A stretch of 64,000 nt of DNA, taken from the NCBI RefSeq assembly GCF_017353415.1, contig NZ_JAFMPX010000001.1:1-64000 (forward strand). Reading direction: 5' to 3'. The translations under genes were made by a program, and so were the position numbers. The stretch comes from Arthrobacter sp. E3 (GTDB taxonomy: Bacteria; Actinomycetota; Actinomycetes; Actinomycetales; Micrococcaceae). Below, piece after piece: positions 43,660-52,962 of the stretch (the first letter of the stretch is position 1; each line of letters opens with the position of its first letter). The notes below the pieces were generated by a model, which searched no databases, was not told the DNA's origin, and saw only the letters and a list, made by a program, of their open reading frames with translations.

Positions 43660-44340
43660 TCAGCTGCCTGGCTCAACCAAACCTGTTTCGTAGGACAGCA
43701 CCACTGCTTGCACCCTGTCACGAAGCCCAAGTTTTGTCAGGATTTTACTGACGTGCGTCTTCACGGTCTGTTGTGCAATGAAGAGCTGGGTGGCAATCTC
43801 CTGGTTCGAGAATCCGCGGCCCACGAGTCGCATGACCTCAAGTTCCCTGTCAGTGAGGCTTTCAAGACGGTCCTGGGAAAGCACCGGCCGCGTCCCTGAA
43901 ACGGCAAACTGTTCGATCAGCCTCTTCGTGACGGACGGTGCAAGCAAACCGTCACCGGAGGCCACGATCCGCACCGCAGCCACCAGCTCTTCCGCCAGTG
44001 CGTCCTTGAGTAGGAAACCACTGGCGCCCAGACGCAGCGCGTCGTAGATGTAGTCGTCGGCGTCGAAGGTGGTCAGCATGAGTACGTGGGTTGAGTCCTC
44101 ATCAGAATCAGATGCGTTTGAGTGGGCGAGGATTTGCCGTGCTGCTTCCAGCCCATCCATGACAGGCATGCGGACATCCATCAACACCACGTTGGGACGG
44201 CATGCAGCAGCCATTTCCACTGCTTGGGCGCCATTCTCGGCCTGGCCCACCACTTCAATGTCGTGTTGGGCGGCCAACAGGGCCGCGAATCCTTCACGGA
44301 CCATGGCTTGATCGTCCACAACAAGTACTGTGATGCTCAT
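43660..44340 (-). CDS. NarL/LuxR-type response regulator
   Basis: A 226-residue response regulator. The receiver has D9-D10, phospho-acceptor D55 in VLMDVRMPVMDG, a Thr in MLTTFDADDY and Lys in GFLLKDALAEELV. The C-terminal LuxR helix-turn-helix is LTDRELEVMRLVGRG, then FSNQEIATQLFIAQQTVKTH. It overlaps the kinase gene by four bases (ATGA type), so the two are coupled and form one two-component system. Confidence 0.95.
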   Translation of the reverse strand: MSITVLVVDDQAMVREGFAALLAAQHDIEVVGQAENGAQAVEMAAACRPNVVLMDVRMPVMDGLEAARQILAHSNASDSDEDSTHVLMLTTFDADDYIYDALRLGASGFLLKDALAEELVAAVRIVASGDGLLAPSVTKRLIEQFAVSGTRPVLSQDRLESLTDRELEVMRLVGRGFSNQEIATQLFIAQQTVKTHVSKILTKLGLRDRVQAVVLSYETGLVEPGS

Positions 44341-45704
44341 GAGTGGGCGCTTCCCTTACTGTTGCGTGACGTTATTGTGTTGGCGTTCAGAGGCAGCCTT
44401 GCGGTGACGGAAAAGCCGCCGTCAACCGTGGCTTCGCAAATGACTGAACCCCCCACAATGTCGGCTCGCTCGCGCATCCCGATCAGGCCCTGCCCCAAGT
44501 GCGGTCCCCTGTCCAGCTGGGCCATGATCGCCCCCACTGCGGAGCTTGAATTGACCACCGAGATGGCCAGCTTGCTTGCCCCGACGGCGAAGTTCACCCG
44601 CACTGTCGCCCCGGGGGCATGCCGGATGACGTTACTCAGTGCCTCCTGAACAATTCTGTAGGCAGTCAGGGCGATCACCTCACCGATCTCGTGCTTGTCG
44701 ACGTCGGGCAGTACGGGCTCCTCGATGTGGATCCCCGCAGAGCGTGCTGAGGCGAATAACCGAGGCAAATCTGCCAACGTGGGCTGAGGGCCCAGCTCCC
44801 GCCCTGCTTCGGCGTTGCGCAGGGAACCAAGCATGCTGCGCATCTCCATCATGGCGCGCCGGGAGTTCACGGCAATGTCGTCAAACTCCTTGGCCAGTTC
44901 CGGGCTCAGGCCCGGGTGGCGGTAGCTGGCGGTGGTTGCCTGTACCACTACCACCGACATGCCGTGCGCCACGACGTCGTGCAGTTCACGTGCTATGCGG
45001 GTTCGTTCCTCGGCCAAGCGCCGTCGTGACAGTTCCTCCGCGCTGACTGTTCGCTCTGCCGCCAGTTCAACACGTAAATGCTGCCACTGCTGGGCCACAA
45101 CGGAAGCCATCATGAGCCCGCCTGCCACAGCCGCAAAGATCACCACATTTGTTTGAGCACCCGTCGTCTGTCCCTCTGGCATGCTCAGGTAGTTTGCAAC
45201 AACGCCCACCATGACACTGCTCAACCAGGCCGCAGCGGGAACCATCCAGTGCGAACGAAGTCCGGCCACACAGATGACGAGAACTTGGGTGATCATGGCA
45301 ACAACGCTGAAAGGCATGGGCGCTGCACCAATGGGATCGGAGACGAGCGGCATGACGGCAAGGGGCGCCAGCGAGACGATCACCCCGGCCACCGGGCGCG
45401 CTGCAGTAAGTCCCAGCGAAGCTGAATGGAGGATCGCCATGCCAAGCGCAAACGGCAGGGCCATCTGATACAGGCCCATGTTCAGCGGCGCCCCCACGGC
45501 AAGCAGCGCAATACAGACCACTGCCGTGCCCAGCCAAACCCAGCTGATCCCTTTCAACCGCCACAAGTGCGCGGTGCTGAAAGGGGTGGCATTCACCTCG
45601 GCAACGCCTCCACTGCCGCCTTCGGCAAGCGCCGCCGCAGCGGTTCCGGCAGCAGCAGTGCCCGACGCAACAGCGTCCGTCCCTGTGCCCTTAGCCGTTT
45701 TCAT
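44337..45704 (-). CDS. Sensor histidine kinase (HisKA_3/NarX class)
   Basis: A 455-residue membrane kinase. About six hydrophobic segments lie in residues 52-205, followed by a cytoplasmic coiled region, the dimer helix with phospho-acceptor H242 (RELHDVVAHGMS) and an HATPase_c domain (YRIVQEALSNVIRHAPGATV, then GLIGMRERADIVGG). The Gly-rich first 35 residues are low complexity. The signal is unknown. It overlaps the phosphatase gene upstream by 14 bases and the regulator gene downstream by 4, making a three-gene coupled unit. Confidence 0.93.
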   Translation of the reverse strand: MKTAKGTGTDAVASGTAAAGTAAAALAEGGSGGVAEVNATPFSTAHLWRLKGISWVWLGTAVVCIALLAVGAPLNMGLYQMALPFALGMAILHSASLGLTAARPVAGVIVSLAPLAVMPLVSDPIGAAPMPFSVVAMITQVLVICVAGLRSHWMVPAAAWLSSVMVGVVANYLSMPEGQTTGAQTNVVIFAAVAGGLMMASVVAQQWQHLRVELAAERTVSAEELSRRRLAEERTRIARELHDVVAHGMSVVVVQATTASYRHPGLSPELAKEFDDIAVNSRRAMMEMRSMLGSLRNAEAGRELGPQPTLADLPRLFASARSAGIHIEEPVLPDVDKHEIGEVIALTAYRIVQEALSNVIRHAPGATVRVNFAVGASKLAISVVNSSSAVGAIMAQLDRGPHLGQGLIGMRERADIVGGSVICEATVDGGFSVTARLPLNANTITSRNSKGSAHS

Positions 45705-46386
45705 GTCGGTCGACGAGTGCTTCCGTCGTCAGTTCCGCAGTGGGGCCGTCCGCATCCAAGCCGGTCAGGCCACCTGCCGGGGCACCGGACCATTGTTGGA
45801 TCTGCCAGCCTCCGGGTGCCGCACTGCCTCTTGGTTCTCCGTCAAGCACCACAAAACCGGTGTTCGAGAGGTCGTGGAACTGAGTGGACGCCCAGTCCAT
45901 GTTCATGCCCCGGTGCCCTGCCCAGAAGCGGATCATTGCCCCGTGACTGACCATGGCCACGGCTTGATGAGCCTGGGCGGCCTCTTCAACCACGGCGTCA
46001 AAGCGTTCAAGCACGTCATATCCGGTGTCAGCTCCTGGCATCCGTACCGACAAGTCGCCCGTCAGCCAGGACTTCAGTGCTGCAAGGTACGCCTCGATCG
46101 AGGGGATATCGCCCTTCATTTCAAGCTCGCCGGCACTGATCTCGCGCAGCCCGTCACGCACCAGCGGGTCAAGGCCGCGTGCGGCTGCCAGCGGGGCAGC
46201 GGTCAGTGCCGTGCGGGTGAGGTTGGAGATGTAGAGGGCCTCGATGCTCTGCTCGGCAACGGCATTGGGCACCGCAGCGGCCTGCAGTTCGCCCAGCCGC
46301 GTCAAACCGGGGCCTGGGACCGCGGTGTCTAGGAGGCTGTGGACGTTGTTGGGTGTCTGGCCGTGCCGGATCAAGATCAGTCGCAT
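45691..46386 (-). CDS. Histidine phosphatase family protein
   Basis: A 231-residue phosphoglycerate-mutase-like phosphatase. The catalytic R7-H8-G9 triad motif opens the protein (LILIRHGQTPNN), and the second His is in VAMVSHGAMIRFW. It hydrolyses small phosphate esters; the substrate is not predictable. It overlaps the start of the histidine kinase gene by 14 bases, suggesting co-translation with the two-component system, though a functional link is unproven. ATG at 46386. Confidence 0.9.
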   Translation of the reverse strand: MRLILIRHGQTPNNVHSLLDTAVPGPGLTRLGELQAAAVPNAVAEQSIEALYISNLTRTALTAAPLAAARGLDPLVRDGLREISAGELEMKGDIPSIEAYLAALKSWLTGDLSVRMPGADTGYDVLERFDAVVEEAAQAHQAVAMVSHGAMIRFWAGHRGMNMDWASTQFHDLSNTGFVVLDGEPRGSAAPGGWQIQQWSGAPAGGLTGLDADGPTAELTTEALVDRHENG

Positions 46387-46475
46387 GCTTCCATTCTGTC
46401 CTACCGGGCTGGGGGATGCGCGGGAATTGGGGGCCGGTGTGGCGGTTCAAGGGGGTGCGTCGTCCTGCCGGACAC

Positions 46476-47341
46476 TCAGGGCAGGGGCCTTCCAGCCATC
46501 TTTTCCAAGCGCGCAATGCGCTGTTCCATCGGCGGATGCGTGGAAAAGAGCTTGGCCGCTCCCGCCCCCTTGAACGGGTTGGCGATCATCAAGTGGCTGG
46601 TGTTGACCAGGTTTTGCTCTTGCGGCAGGGGCGCCCGCTGAACCCCAAGTTCCAGTTTCCTAAGCGCGGAGGCCAAGGCCAGGGGGTCGTCGGTCAGGTG
46701 AGCACCGTCCTCGTCCGCATCATATTCACGGTGCGGCTGATGGCCAGCTGGATCAGGGAGGCAGCCATCGGTGCCAGCAGCGCCATGGCGATCATGGCCA
46801 GCGGGTTGGCGTTGCGGCGGTCCCCTCCAAAGAACAGCATCATCTGGGCCACCGAGGTGATGATGCCGGCCACCGCTGCCGCCACGGAGGAGGTGAGGAT
46901 GTCCCTGTTGTAGACGTGCATGAGTTCGTGCCCCAGCACACCGCGCAGTTCGCGCTCATCCAAGAGGTTCAGGATGCCTTCGGTGCAGCACACTGCGGCA
47001 TTTTCGGGGTTGCGGCCGGTGGCAAAGGCGTTGGGCGCCTGGGTGGGTGAGATGTAGATGGTGGGCATGGGCTGGTTCGCCTTGACGGAGAGTTCACGGA
47101 CAATCCTGTAGATGCCCGGCGCCTGTGTTTCCGTGACGGGGTAGGCCTGCATGGAACGGATGGCTATCTTCCCGCTGTTCCAATACCCATACGCCGTGGT
47201 GACCACGCCAATGAGGGCAAAAATCCACAGCGGTGCGGCACTGCCGCTGCCCGCCGCGATAAGCGCCCCGATCCCCAACAGTACGGCCCACAAAACGCCA
47301 AAGAGCCCCACCGTCTTGAGTCCGTTGTAATGCCTGCGCAC
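46476..47341 (-). pseudogene. htpX: Frameshifted membrane zinc protease HtpX
   Basis: HtpX is an M48 membrane protease that degrades misfolded membrane proteins. Frame one (47341 to 46694) gives 215 residues with membrane segments near 10-32 and 38-55 and the metal site H138-E-L-M-H142. After S-R-T (about 46730) the frame is wrong and stops at 46694. One base later the other frame reads [20 protein letters not shown] and continues to a normal C-terminus ([18 protein letters not shown]) at 46476. Adding one C in the acc-gtg run gives a typical 288-residue HtpX. It is either a sequencing error or a very recent mutation. GTG at 47341 with AAAGGA upstream. Confidence 0.88.
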
Positions 47342-47420
47342 TTTCGTGTCCTTTCACTGGCTGCCTGCACACCTTTAAACGCGCCCACGCAGGTCCTGGT
47401 TCCCACCCAAGGGTCTCGGT

Positions 47421-48707
47421 TCAGGGCTGTGGGTTGCGTGCGTCGTAGCGCAGGAAGCCACGCTGCCACGACGCCAAGGCCCAGACCGCGGCGATGCACA
47501 GCAGTCCCCCTGCCACGGCGGCCCAGCCTTCGCCCAGCCAGGATCCGGTGGTCCCGGAAAACACGTCGCCCAGGCGGGGCCCGCCGGTGACCACCACCAC
47601 AAAAATTCCCTGCAACCGCCCGCGCAGGTGGTCGGGAGTGGCGGATTGCAAGATGGTGGAGCGGAACACGGCGCTGACGGTGTCCGCGACACCTGCCACC
47701 ACCAGTGCGGCGACGGCGCCAACAAGCCATGGCGAGATCACGCCGTCGTGCGTGTGGCCGCCCGCCAAAACTGTGCCGCCCAAGCCCACAATGGCTGTAC
47801 CCCACAGTGTGATGGACCAAACCACTGCCAAGCCCTGGCGCTGAATCCCGCCCAATGGTCCGGAGAACATGGCGGCCAAGAACGATCCGGCCGCAATGGA
47901 GGCCAGCAGGAGTCCGGCTGTTTGCTCCCCGCCGCCGAGCCACACCGCGCCGATGGCCGGAAGTAGCGCGCGCGGAAGGGCAAACACCATGGCGCACATG
48001 TCCACCAAAAATGTCATGCGCAGGTTATTCCGGGAGCCCAGGAACGCAAAGCCCTCCACCACAGATTTCAAGCCGGCGCGTTGCACCGTGCCGCCGTCCG
48101 TCCGCGCCAGGGGTGGCAGCGGCGGGAGCTTGAACAGCGCCCACAGCGATGCCGTAAACGTGAGCACGTCGATGGTGTAGGTCCAGCCGTAGCCCACCTT
48201 GGCCACTAAAACACCTGCCATCAGGGGCCCAATGGTGGTTCCCAGCCCCATGACGATCATGCTCAGCGCATTGGCCGAGGGCAGCAGTTCAAGGCGCACC
48301 AGCCGAGGCACAATGGCGCTGCGCGCCGAACCGTTCACCCCTGCCGCCCCGGACTGCACGGCGATGAGCCCGTAGAGCAGCCAGACGTTGCCCAAGCCCA
48401 GCCAGGCCTGCAGCGCGATGCAGATGGTGACAAGCCACAGGACCGTGGAGGAGCTCAGTGCCACCTTGCGGCGGTCGTGGGTGTCGGCGATGGCCCCGCC
48501 GTACAGTCCGGCAAACACCAGCGGCCCCAGCGCGGCCAGTCCGAGCATGCCCACGGACAGCGTGGAGCCGGTGAGGTCATAAACTTCAAGGCTCACGGCC
48601 ACCACGGTCAGCTGCGTGCCAATGGAGGAGAGCCCGTTGCCCAGCCACAGCCGCCTGAAAGCCGGGCTCTCGCGCAGCGGGGTGATGTCGGCAAGGATTC
48701 TTGGCAC
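47421..48707 (-). CDS. MFS transporter (MFS_3/EntS-like)
   Basis: A 428-residue major facilitator with about 12 helices. The N-terminus PAFRRLWLGNGLSSIGTQLTVVAVSLEVY and the loop AIADTHDRRKVAL fit the MFS_3 group, which includes the enterobactin exporter EntS and macrolide exporters. A 25-residue Pro-rich cytoplasmic loop sits at mid-protein (LFKLPPLPPLARTDGG). The substrate is unknown; no siderophore genes are nearby. Start is GTG at 48707. Confidence 0.88.
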   Translation of the reverse strand: MPRILADITPLRESPAFRRLWLGNGLSSIGTQLTVVAVSLEVYDLTGSTLSVGMLGLAALGPLVFAGLYGGAIADTHDRRKVALSSSTVLWLVTICIALQAWLGLGNVWLLYGLIAVQSGAAGVNGSARSAIVPRLVRLELLPSANALSMIVMGLGTTIGPLMAGVLVAKVGYGWTYTIDVLTFTASLWALFKLPPLPPLARTDGGTVQRAGLKSVVEGFAFLGSRNNLRMTFLVDMCAMVFALPRALLPAIGAVWLGGGEQTAGLLLASIAAGSFLAAMFSGPLGGIQRQGLAVVWSITLWGTAIVGLGGTVLAGGHTHDGVISPWLVGAVAALVVAGVADTVSAVFRSTILQSATPDHLRGRLQGIFVVVVTGGPRLGDVFSGTTGSWLGEGWAAVAGGLLCIAAVWALASWQRGFLRYDARNPQP

Positions 48708-48790
48708 GAATACAGCCTAGTCCTGGCGGGGAATCATCTCAGTTATGCTGGCAAGGAAGCCATCGGGCAAGCAGGAATTGGGGGACGTCG

Positions 48791-49687
48791 ATGCCACAGC
48801 CACGCAGCCACCTGTGTTCCTCCACGTTTTGGAGTGTTCGGCGCCCCAAATTGACCTTGACCGAAGCACACTTTGTGCTTCGTCTCAATGATCCCTCACT
48901 CGCCTTTGACGTCGAATCGGCCACTGATCTGCTGCGCTGCTATGGCCATTTACGCAGTGCCCTGATCGAGCTAAGGGGCGCCACTGCCGCGCAGCTCTAC
49001 CTGGCTTTGAATTGGCAGCCAGTGGGCGACGCCCTGGGAGAACCCGTCGCGGAGACATCCACCCCGTCCCTACACGTCTTCTTCACCCTGCCTGGAAGCA
49101 CGACGGCGGCCTCCGCACTCTCGCGCCCTGCCCACGTACGCCCGGCGGCGGGGAACACCGAAGAACTTGACGAGCAGCTACGCCGCTGGCAGGGCGGTAA
49201 GGTCGCATCCACGCCCAGCCACGACAAAAGGCCGGAGCCTAAACCGGAACAGGGGCCCGAGCCGGAGCAACCTTCTGCGACCATGCACGAGCAACACCGG
49301 CTGGCGCTTGCGTGGGAGTCGCGCGCATTCCACGTCGAACCCTCACGCCAGCCACCCGGCACACCGTTCCGGGGAGGCCACTGGACGGGCGTCCCACGGC
49401 AGCCCGTCGCAAGCCTCGATGAGACCTCTCCTGCCGCCTTGCTGGAACTGGCCCAAGGGATGGCCGTTCTTGCCTCTCACGCCCAGCCCGCCTTCGCCGG
49501 CGTGACCGTGTGGGTCTGCGACGACTGGGATTCGGCGGCACAGCAGACCTTCCACATCTTCGGCCGCCGGCACGGCGATGCCACACACCAGCTCGCAGCC
49601 TTTGTGACGGGCGGTGGCCTGAATGTGCCGCTTCCGGCGTCCTGGCACGGAAAAAGTGACGGGCCATCGCCTATTGTGGAGAAATGA
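48791..49687 (+). CDS. Protein of unknown function, coupled to ankyrin gene
   Basis: A 298-residue soluble protein I do not recognise. The N-terminal half (about 20-115) looks globular (HFVLRLNDPSLAFDVESATD, then LYLALNWQPVGDALGEP and TPSLHVFFTL). A Pro/Glu/Lys-rich linker (about 140-180) follows, and a C-terminal globular part (190-298) with VTVWVCDDWDSAAQQTFHIF. ATG at 48791 has GGGGGA upstream and fits best. It overlaps the ankyrin gene by four bases (ATGA), so the two are co-translated. Confidence 0.68.
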   Translation: MPQPRSHLCSSTFWSVRRPKLTLTEAHFVLRLNDPSLAFDVESATDLLRCYGHLRSALIELRGATAAQLYLALNWQPVGDALGEPVAETSTPSLHVFFTLPGSTTAASALSRPAHVRPAAGNTEELDEQLRRWQGGKVASTPSHDKRPEPKPEQGPEPEQPSATMHEQHRLALAWESRAFHVEPSRQPPGTPFRGGHWTGVPRQPVASLDETSPAALLELAQGMAVLASHAQPAFAGVTVWVCDDWDSAAQQTFHIFGRRHGDATHQLAAFVTGGGLNVPLPASWHGKSDGPSPIVEK

Positions 49688-50070
49688 CCAATAACGCATC
49701 CCTCAACGAAGAGCAGACTGCCGAGGTCCTCGCCCTGGCCATGGACCTTGCCCGCGACGGTAAAACCACGGAGCTTGCCGAATTCCTCGACCACGGGCTG
49801 GCGATCGACGTCCAGGACCCCGAGGGCAACACCTTGCTGATGCTTGCCGCCTACAAGGGGAAGGCTGAAACCGTGGCCTTGCTGCTGGAGCGCGGCGCCA
49901 ACGTGGACATCCGCAACGGCCGCGACCAGTCCCCGCTGGCCGGCGCCCTGTTCAAGGGAGAGGACGCCGTCTCCGCCCTCCTGATCGCTGCAGGTGCAGA
50001 TCTCGACGCCGGAACCCCCTCCGCGCGAGCCGCCGCCGCCATGTTTGGCCGCGAGCACCTGCTGGGATAG
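49684..50070 (+). CDS. Ankyrin-repeat protein
   Basis: A 128-residue protein with three ankyrin repeats: GKTTELAEFLDHGLAIDVQD, EGNTLLMLAAYKGKAETVAL and DQSPLAGALFKGEDAVSALL. In other bacteria, ankyrin genes beside catalase genes (ankB in Pseudomonas) are needed for full catalase activity. Here katA is the next gene, convergent and 130 bases away, so a similar role is plausible but unproven. The start overlaps the preceding stop as ATGA. Confidence 0.9.
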   Translation: MTNNASLNEEQTAEVLALAMDLARDGKTTELAEFLDHGLAIDVQDPEGNTLLMLAAYKGKAETVALLLERGANVDIRNGRDQSPLAGALFKGEDAVSALLIAAGADLDAGTPSARAAAAMFGREHLLG

Positions 50071-50122
50071 TTCCCACTCCCCGCCACTCCCTCTCCCCCA
50101 ACCCCATTCAGGACTTAACCAA

Positions 50123-50173
50123 CGACGGCGGCACCAGGCCCACGCTGAACGCGTGAGTCGGGTGCCGCCGTCG
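50123..50173. terminator. Hairpin between ankyrin and katA
   Basis: A perfect 13-bp stem (cgacggcggcacc) encloses a second small stem (cacgc/gcgtg). It lies between convergent genes and probably terminates both; no clear T-run on either side. Confidence 0.7.
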
Positions 50174-50200
50174 AACGTGGCTGTGGTACTTGCCTAAGGA

Positions 50201-51670
50201 CTAGGCCTTGGACGCCTGGTGGGCTTCGATGGCCGCACGGACACCTGCACCGTAGGCCGGGTCTGCCTGGGTGCAGTTGAAGATGTGGCGCTCGATGGTG
50301 GCCTGTGAGGCTCCGTCGATGGCGCGGGCGGTGTTCTCGAAGAGCACCTGGCGCTGGGCGTCGTCCATCTTCTCGCGGAACAGGATGCCGGGCTGCTCGA
50401 AGTAGTTGGCATCGTCTTCGCGGAAGTTGAAACGGTCTGCAGTGGCGCCAATGGCCAACGCCGGATCGGCGTATACAGGCTGCTCGGCCCATCGGCCGTA
50501 GGAGTTCGGCTCAATGCCGGGGGTGCGGCCCTGGTTGCCGTCAACGCGGCCCTGACCGTCACGGTGGTACGTGTTGGCAGTGGGGTTCTTCGGTGCGTTC
50601 ACCGGGATCTGGTGGTGGTTCACACCGAGGCGGTAGCGCTGAGCGTCACCGTAGGAGAACAGGCGGCCCTGGAGCATTCGGTCCGGGGAGAAGCTGATGC
50701 CCGGAACAACGTTGGCCGGTGCGAACGCAGCCTGCTCAACGTCTGCATGGTAGTTCTCAGCGTTGCGGTTCAGTTCCCACTCGCCAACCTCGATCAGCGG
50801 GTAGTCTTCCTTGCTCCAGACCTTGGTGAGGTCGAACGGGTGGTACTTGTAGGTCTCTGCATCTGCTTCGGGCATGATCTGAACCATGAGCTTCCACTTG
50901 GGGAAGTCGCCGTTCTCGATCGAGTCGAAGAGGTCGCGCTGGCTGGACTCGCGGTCGGCTGCAACAAGTGCGCCAGCTTCTGCGTCAGTCAGGTTCTTGA
51001 TGCCCTGCTGGGTGCGGTGGTGGAACTTGACCCAGAAACGCTCGCCTTCGGCGTTGATCAGGGAGAAGGTGTGTGAGCCGAAGCCGTGCATGTGGCGGTA
51101 GCTGGCGGGGATGCCGCGGTCGGACATGACGATCGTGACCTGGTGCAGGGACTCGGGGAGGTTGGTCCAGAAGTCCCAGTTGTTCTCGGCGCTGCGCATG
51201 TTGGTGCGCGGGTCGCGCTTGACGGCGCGGTTCAGGTCGGGGAACTTCAACGGGTCGCGGAAGAAGAACACGGGGGTGTTGTTGCCCACCAGGTCCCAGT
51301 TGCCCTCATCGGTGTAGAACTTCAGCGAGAAGCCGCGGATGTCGCGCTCGGCGTCGGCAGCGCCGCGCTCACCGGCAACGGTGGAGAAACGAGCAAACAT
51401 TTCAGTCTGCTTGCCAACCTCGGAGAAGATGTTCGCCTTGGTGTACTTGGAGATGTCATTGGTGACCGTGAAGGTTCCGAAGGCACCTGAGCCCTTGGCG
51501 TGCATGCGACGCTCGGGGATGACCTCGCGGCTGAAGTGAGCCAGCTTCTCAAGGAACCAGACATCCTGCAACAGCAGGGGACCGCGGGGACCGGCGGTGA
51601 GGCTGTCCTGGTTGTTGGCAACTGGTGCGCCTGCGGCGGTGGTCAGCGGCGCGGTGTTTTCGATAGTCAT
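50201..51670 (-). CDS. katA: Monofunctional heme catalase
   Basis: A 489-residue clade 3 (small-subunit) catalase that splits hydrogen peroxide to water and oxygen. The catalytic His57 lies in [12 protein letters not shown], the Asn in [14 protein letters not shown], and the heme-ligand Tyr in [14 protein letters not shown]. The long C-terminal helical domain ends normally. It follows the furA gene on the same strand by 5 bases, so both are one operon and probably derepressed by peroxide. ATG at 51670 with AAGGAG upstream; the upstream 24 codons overlap furA and are unlikely to be used. Confidence 0.95.
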   Translation of the reverse strand: MTIENTAPLTTAAGAPVANNQDSLTAGPRGPLLLQDVWFLEKLAHFSREVIPERRMHAKGSGAFGTFTVTNDISKYTKANIFSEVGKQTEMFARFSTVAGERGAADAERDIRGFSLKFYTDEGNWDLVGNNTPVFFFRDPLKFPDLNRAVKRDPRTNMRSAENNWDFWTNLPESLHQVTIVMSDRGIPASYRHMHGFGSHTFSLINAEGERFWVKFHHRTQQGIKNLTDAEAGALVAADRESSQRDLFDSIENGDFPKWKLMVQIMPEADAETYKYHPFDLTKVWSKEDYPLIEVGEWELNRNAENYHADVEQAAFAPANVVPGISFSPDRMLQGRLFSYGDAQRYRLGVNHHQIPVNAPKNPTANTYHRDGQGRVDGNQGRTPGIEPNSYGRWAEQPVYADPALAIGATADRFNFREDDANYFEQPGILFREKMDDAQRQVLFENTARAIDGASQATIERHIFNCTQADPAYGAGVRAAIEAHQASKA

Positions 51671-51675
51671 GTTTA

Positions 51676-52140
51676 CTATTCGCTCCTTGCGGTAGTGAGA
51701 TCTTGTTCGTTCAGAAGTCTTTTGCTTGCGCAGTCTGGGCAAGTTCCCCAGTAGATGACCTCGGCTTCATCAATGCTGAAACCGTGGTTATTTGAGGCGT
51801 GCAGACAGGGTGCGTGGCCGACAGCGCAGTCGACGTCGGCAATGTCCCCACAGGTTCGGCACACAACGTGGTGGTGGTTGTCCCCCACCCTCGTTTCAAA
51901 GCGTGCCGGTGATCCTGCCGGTTCAATGCGGTGCACCAAGTTTGCCTCGACAAGAGCCGCCAAGACGTCATAGACGGCCTGCTTGGAAACGCTGCCCAAT
52001 TCATTGCGCACCTCACCAATAATGGTGTCGGCATCGGCATGGGGATTGGAGCTGACCGTGTCCAGAACGGCAAGCCGGGGTCGCGTCACGCGCAGTGACA
52101 CTGCTCGCAACATCTCTTCCGACCGCTGTTTGGTGACCAT
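51676..52140 (-). CDS. furA: Fur-family peroxide regulator (FurA/CatR-like)
   Basis: A 154-residue metalloregulator. The winged helix is residues about 15-80 ([39 protein letters not shown]). The metal sites include a His-rich [14 protein letters not shown] and a second Cys pair CPDC, i.e. two CxxC for structural zinc. Its gene precedes katA directly, as in mycobacteria and Streptomyces where FurA/CatR senses peroxide and represses the pair. ATG at 52140 lies close to a promoter and may be leaderless. Confidence 0.92.
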   Translation of the reverse strand: MVTKQRSEEMLRAVSLRVTRPRLAVLDTVSSNPHADADTIIGEVRNELGSVSKQAVYDVLAALVEANLVHRIEPAGSPARFETRVGDNHHHVVCRTCGDIADVDCAVGHAPCLHASNNHGFSIDEAEVIYWGTCPDCASKRLLNEQDLTTARSE

Positions 52141-52146
52141 GTGTCA

Positions 52147-52190
52147 ATTATGCAAGGTTTTCTGGACTCAGTCCAATTAGGCCGGCCTAA
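52147..52190 (-). promoter_or_regulatory. furA-katA promoter with palindromic operator
   Basis: On the minus strand a -35-like TTGGAC (near 52171-52176) and -10-like CATAAT (near 52147-52152) are 18 bases apart and end close to the furA ATG. The palindrome tggact-c-agtcca (52163-52175) overlaps the -35 box and is the best candidate for the Fur operator. A second perfect palindrome, ttaggccggcctaa, lies at 52177-52190. Confidence 0.65.
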
Positions 52191-52292
52191 GCGGACGCCT
52201 TCCGTCCTCCACAGGTAAGGCACTGCGCCCTCCTGTACACAGGTTTTGCTCTGGCCATAGCGGCGCGTCCGCCGTTTCCCTAGGCTCGAGCC

Positions 52293-52928
52293 ATGAACAC
52301 GTTTACCGGAATTCCACCCGCGGCCCTTGAGTTTTATGCCGCTTTGGAACAGCACAACACCAAGGCCTGGTGGCTGGAACACAGGGACGCGTACGACGCC
52401 GATGTGCGCCTGCCACTGTTAGCCCTTCAAAGCAGTTTGCTGCCCAGATTTGGGCCAGGCAAGCTCTTCCGGCCCCACCGGGATGTGCGGTTCGCTGCGA
52501 ACAAGGCACCGTACAAAACCGCTCAAGGCATGTTCTGCTCCAACTATGGGGAGGTGGGGTTCTACCTGCAGCTCGATGCTTCTGGGCTCTTGCTGGGCGG
52601 GGGCTGCCATTCCTTCCCTCCTGCACAGCTGTCCCGGTACCGTGCGGCCGTGGATGCCGCTGCAAGCGGATCTGCATTGGCGGCCATCGTTGCGGAGCTG
52701 GCGGCTACCGGATTCAGCGTTGAGGGCCAAGCCCTGAAGACCGTGCCGAGCCACTTCTCCAAGGATCACCCGCGTGCCGGACTTCTGAAGCACAAGACGC
52801 TGAGTGCCTCAATCCGGCTGGAGCGCTCCGAATGGTTGCATACGGCGGAAGCCGCGGAGCGAATCTCCGTGCAGTGGGAACTGCTGCGCCCGCTCGTCGA
52901 TTGGCTGCTGCGTTACGCCGCCCCGTAA
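52293..52928 (+). CDS. DUF2461 domain protein
   Basis: A 211-residue protein of the DUF2461/TIGR02453 family. The hallmark KLFRPHRDVRFAANKAPYKT is present at about residues 57-76, and LGGGCHSFPPAQLSRYR follows. No enzymatic role is established for the family. The gene stands alone, divergent from furA and convergent with the DUF2236 gene. ATG at 52293. Confidence 0.85.
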   Translation: MNTFTGIPPAALEFYAALEQHNTKAWWLEHRDAYDADVRLPLLALQSSLLPRFGPGKLFRPHRDVRFAANKAPYKTAQGMFCSNYGEVGFYLQLDASGLLLGGGCHSFPPAQLSRYRAAVDAAASGSALAAIVAELAATGFSVEGQALKTVPSHFSKDHPRAGLLKHKTLSASIRLERSEWLHTAEAAERISVQWELLRPLVDWLLRYAAP

Positions 52929-52962
52929 TGAGGCGGGAATGCGAGTCAGACTGGGATGCGAG

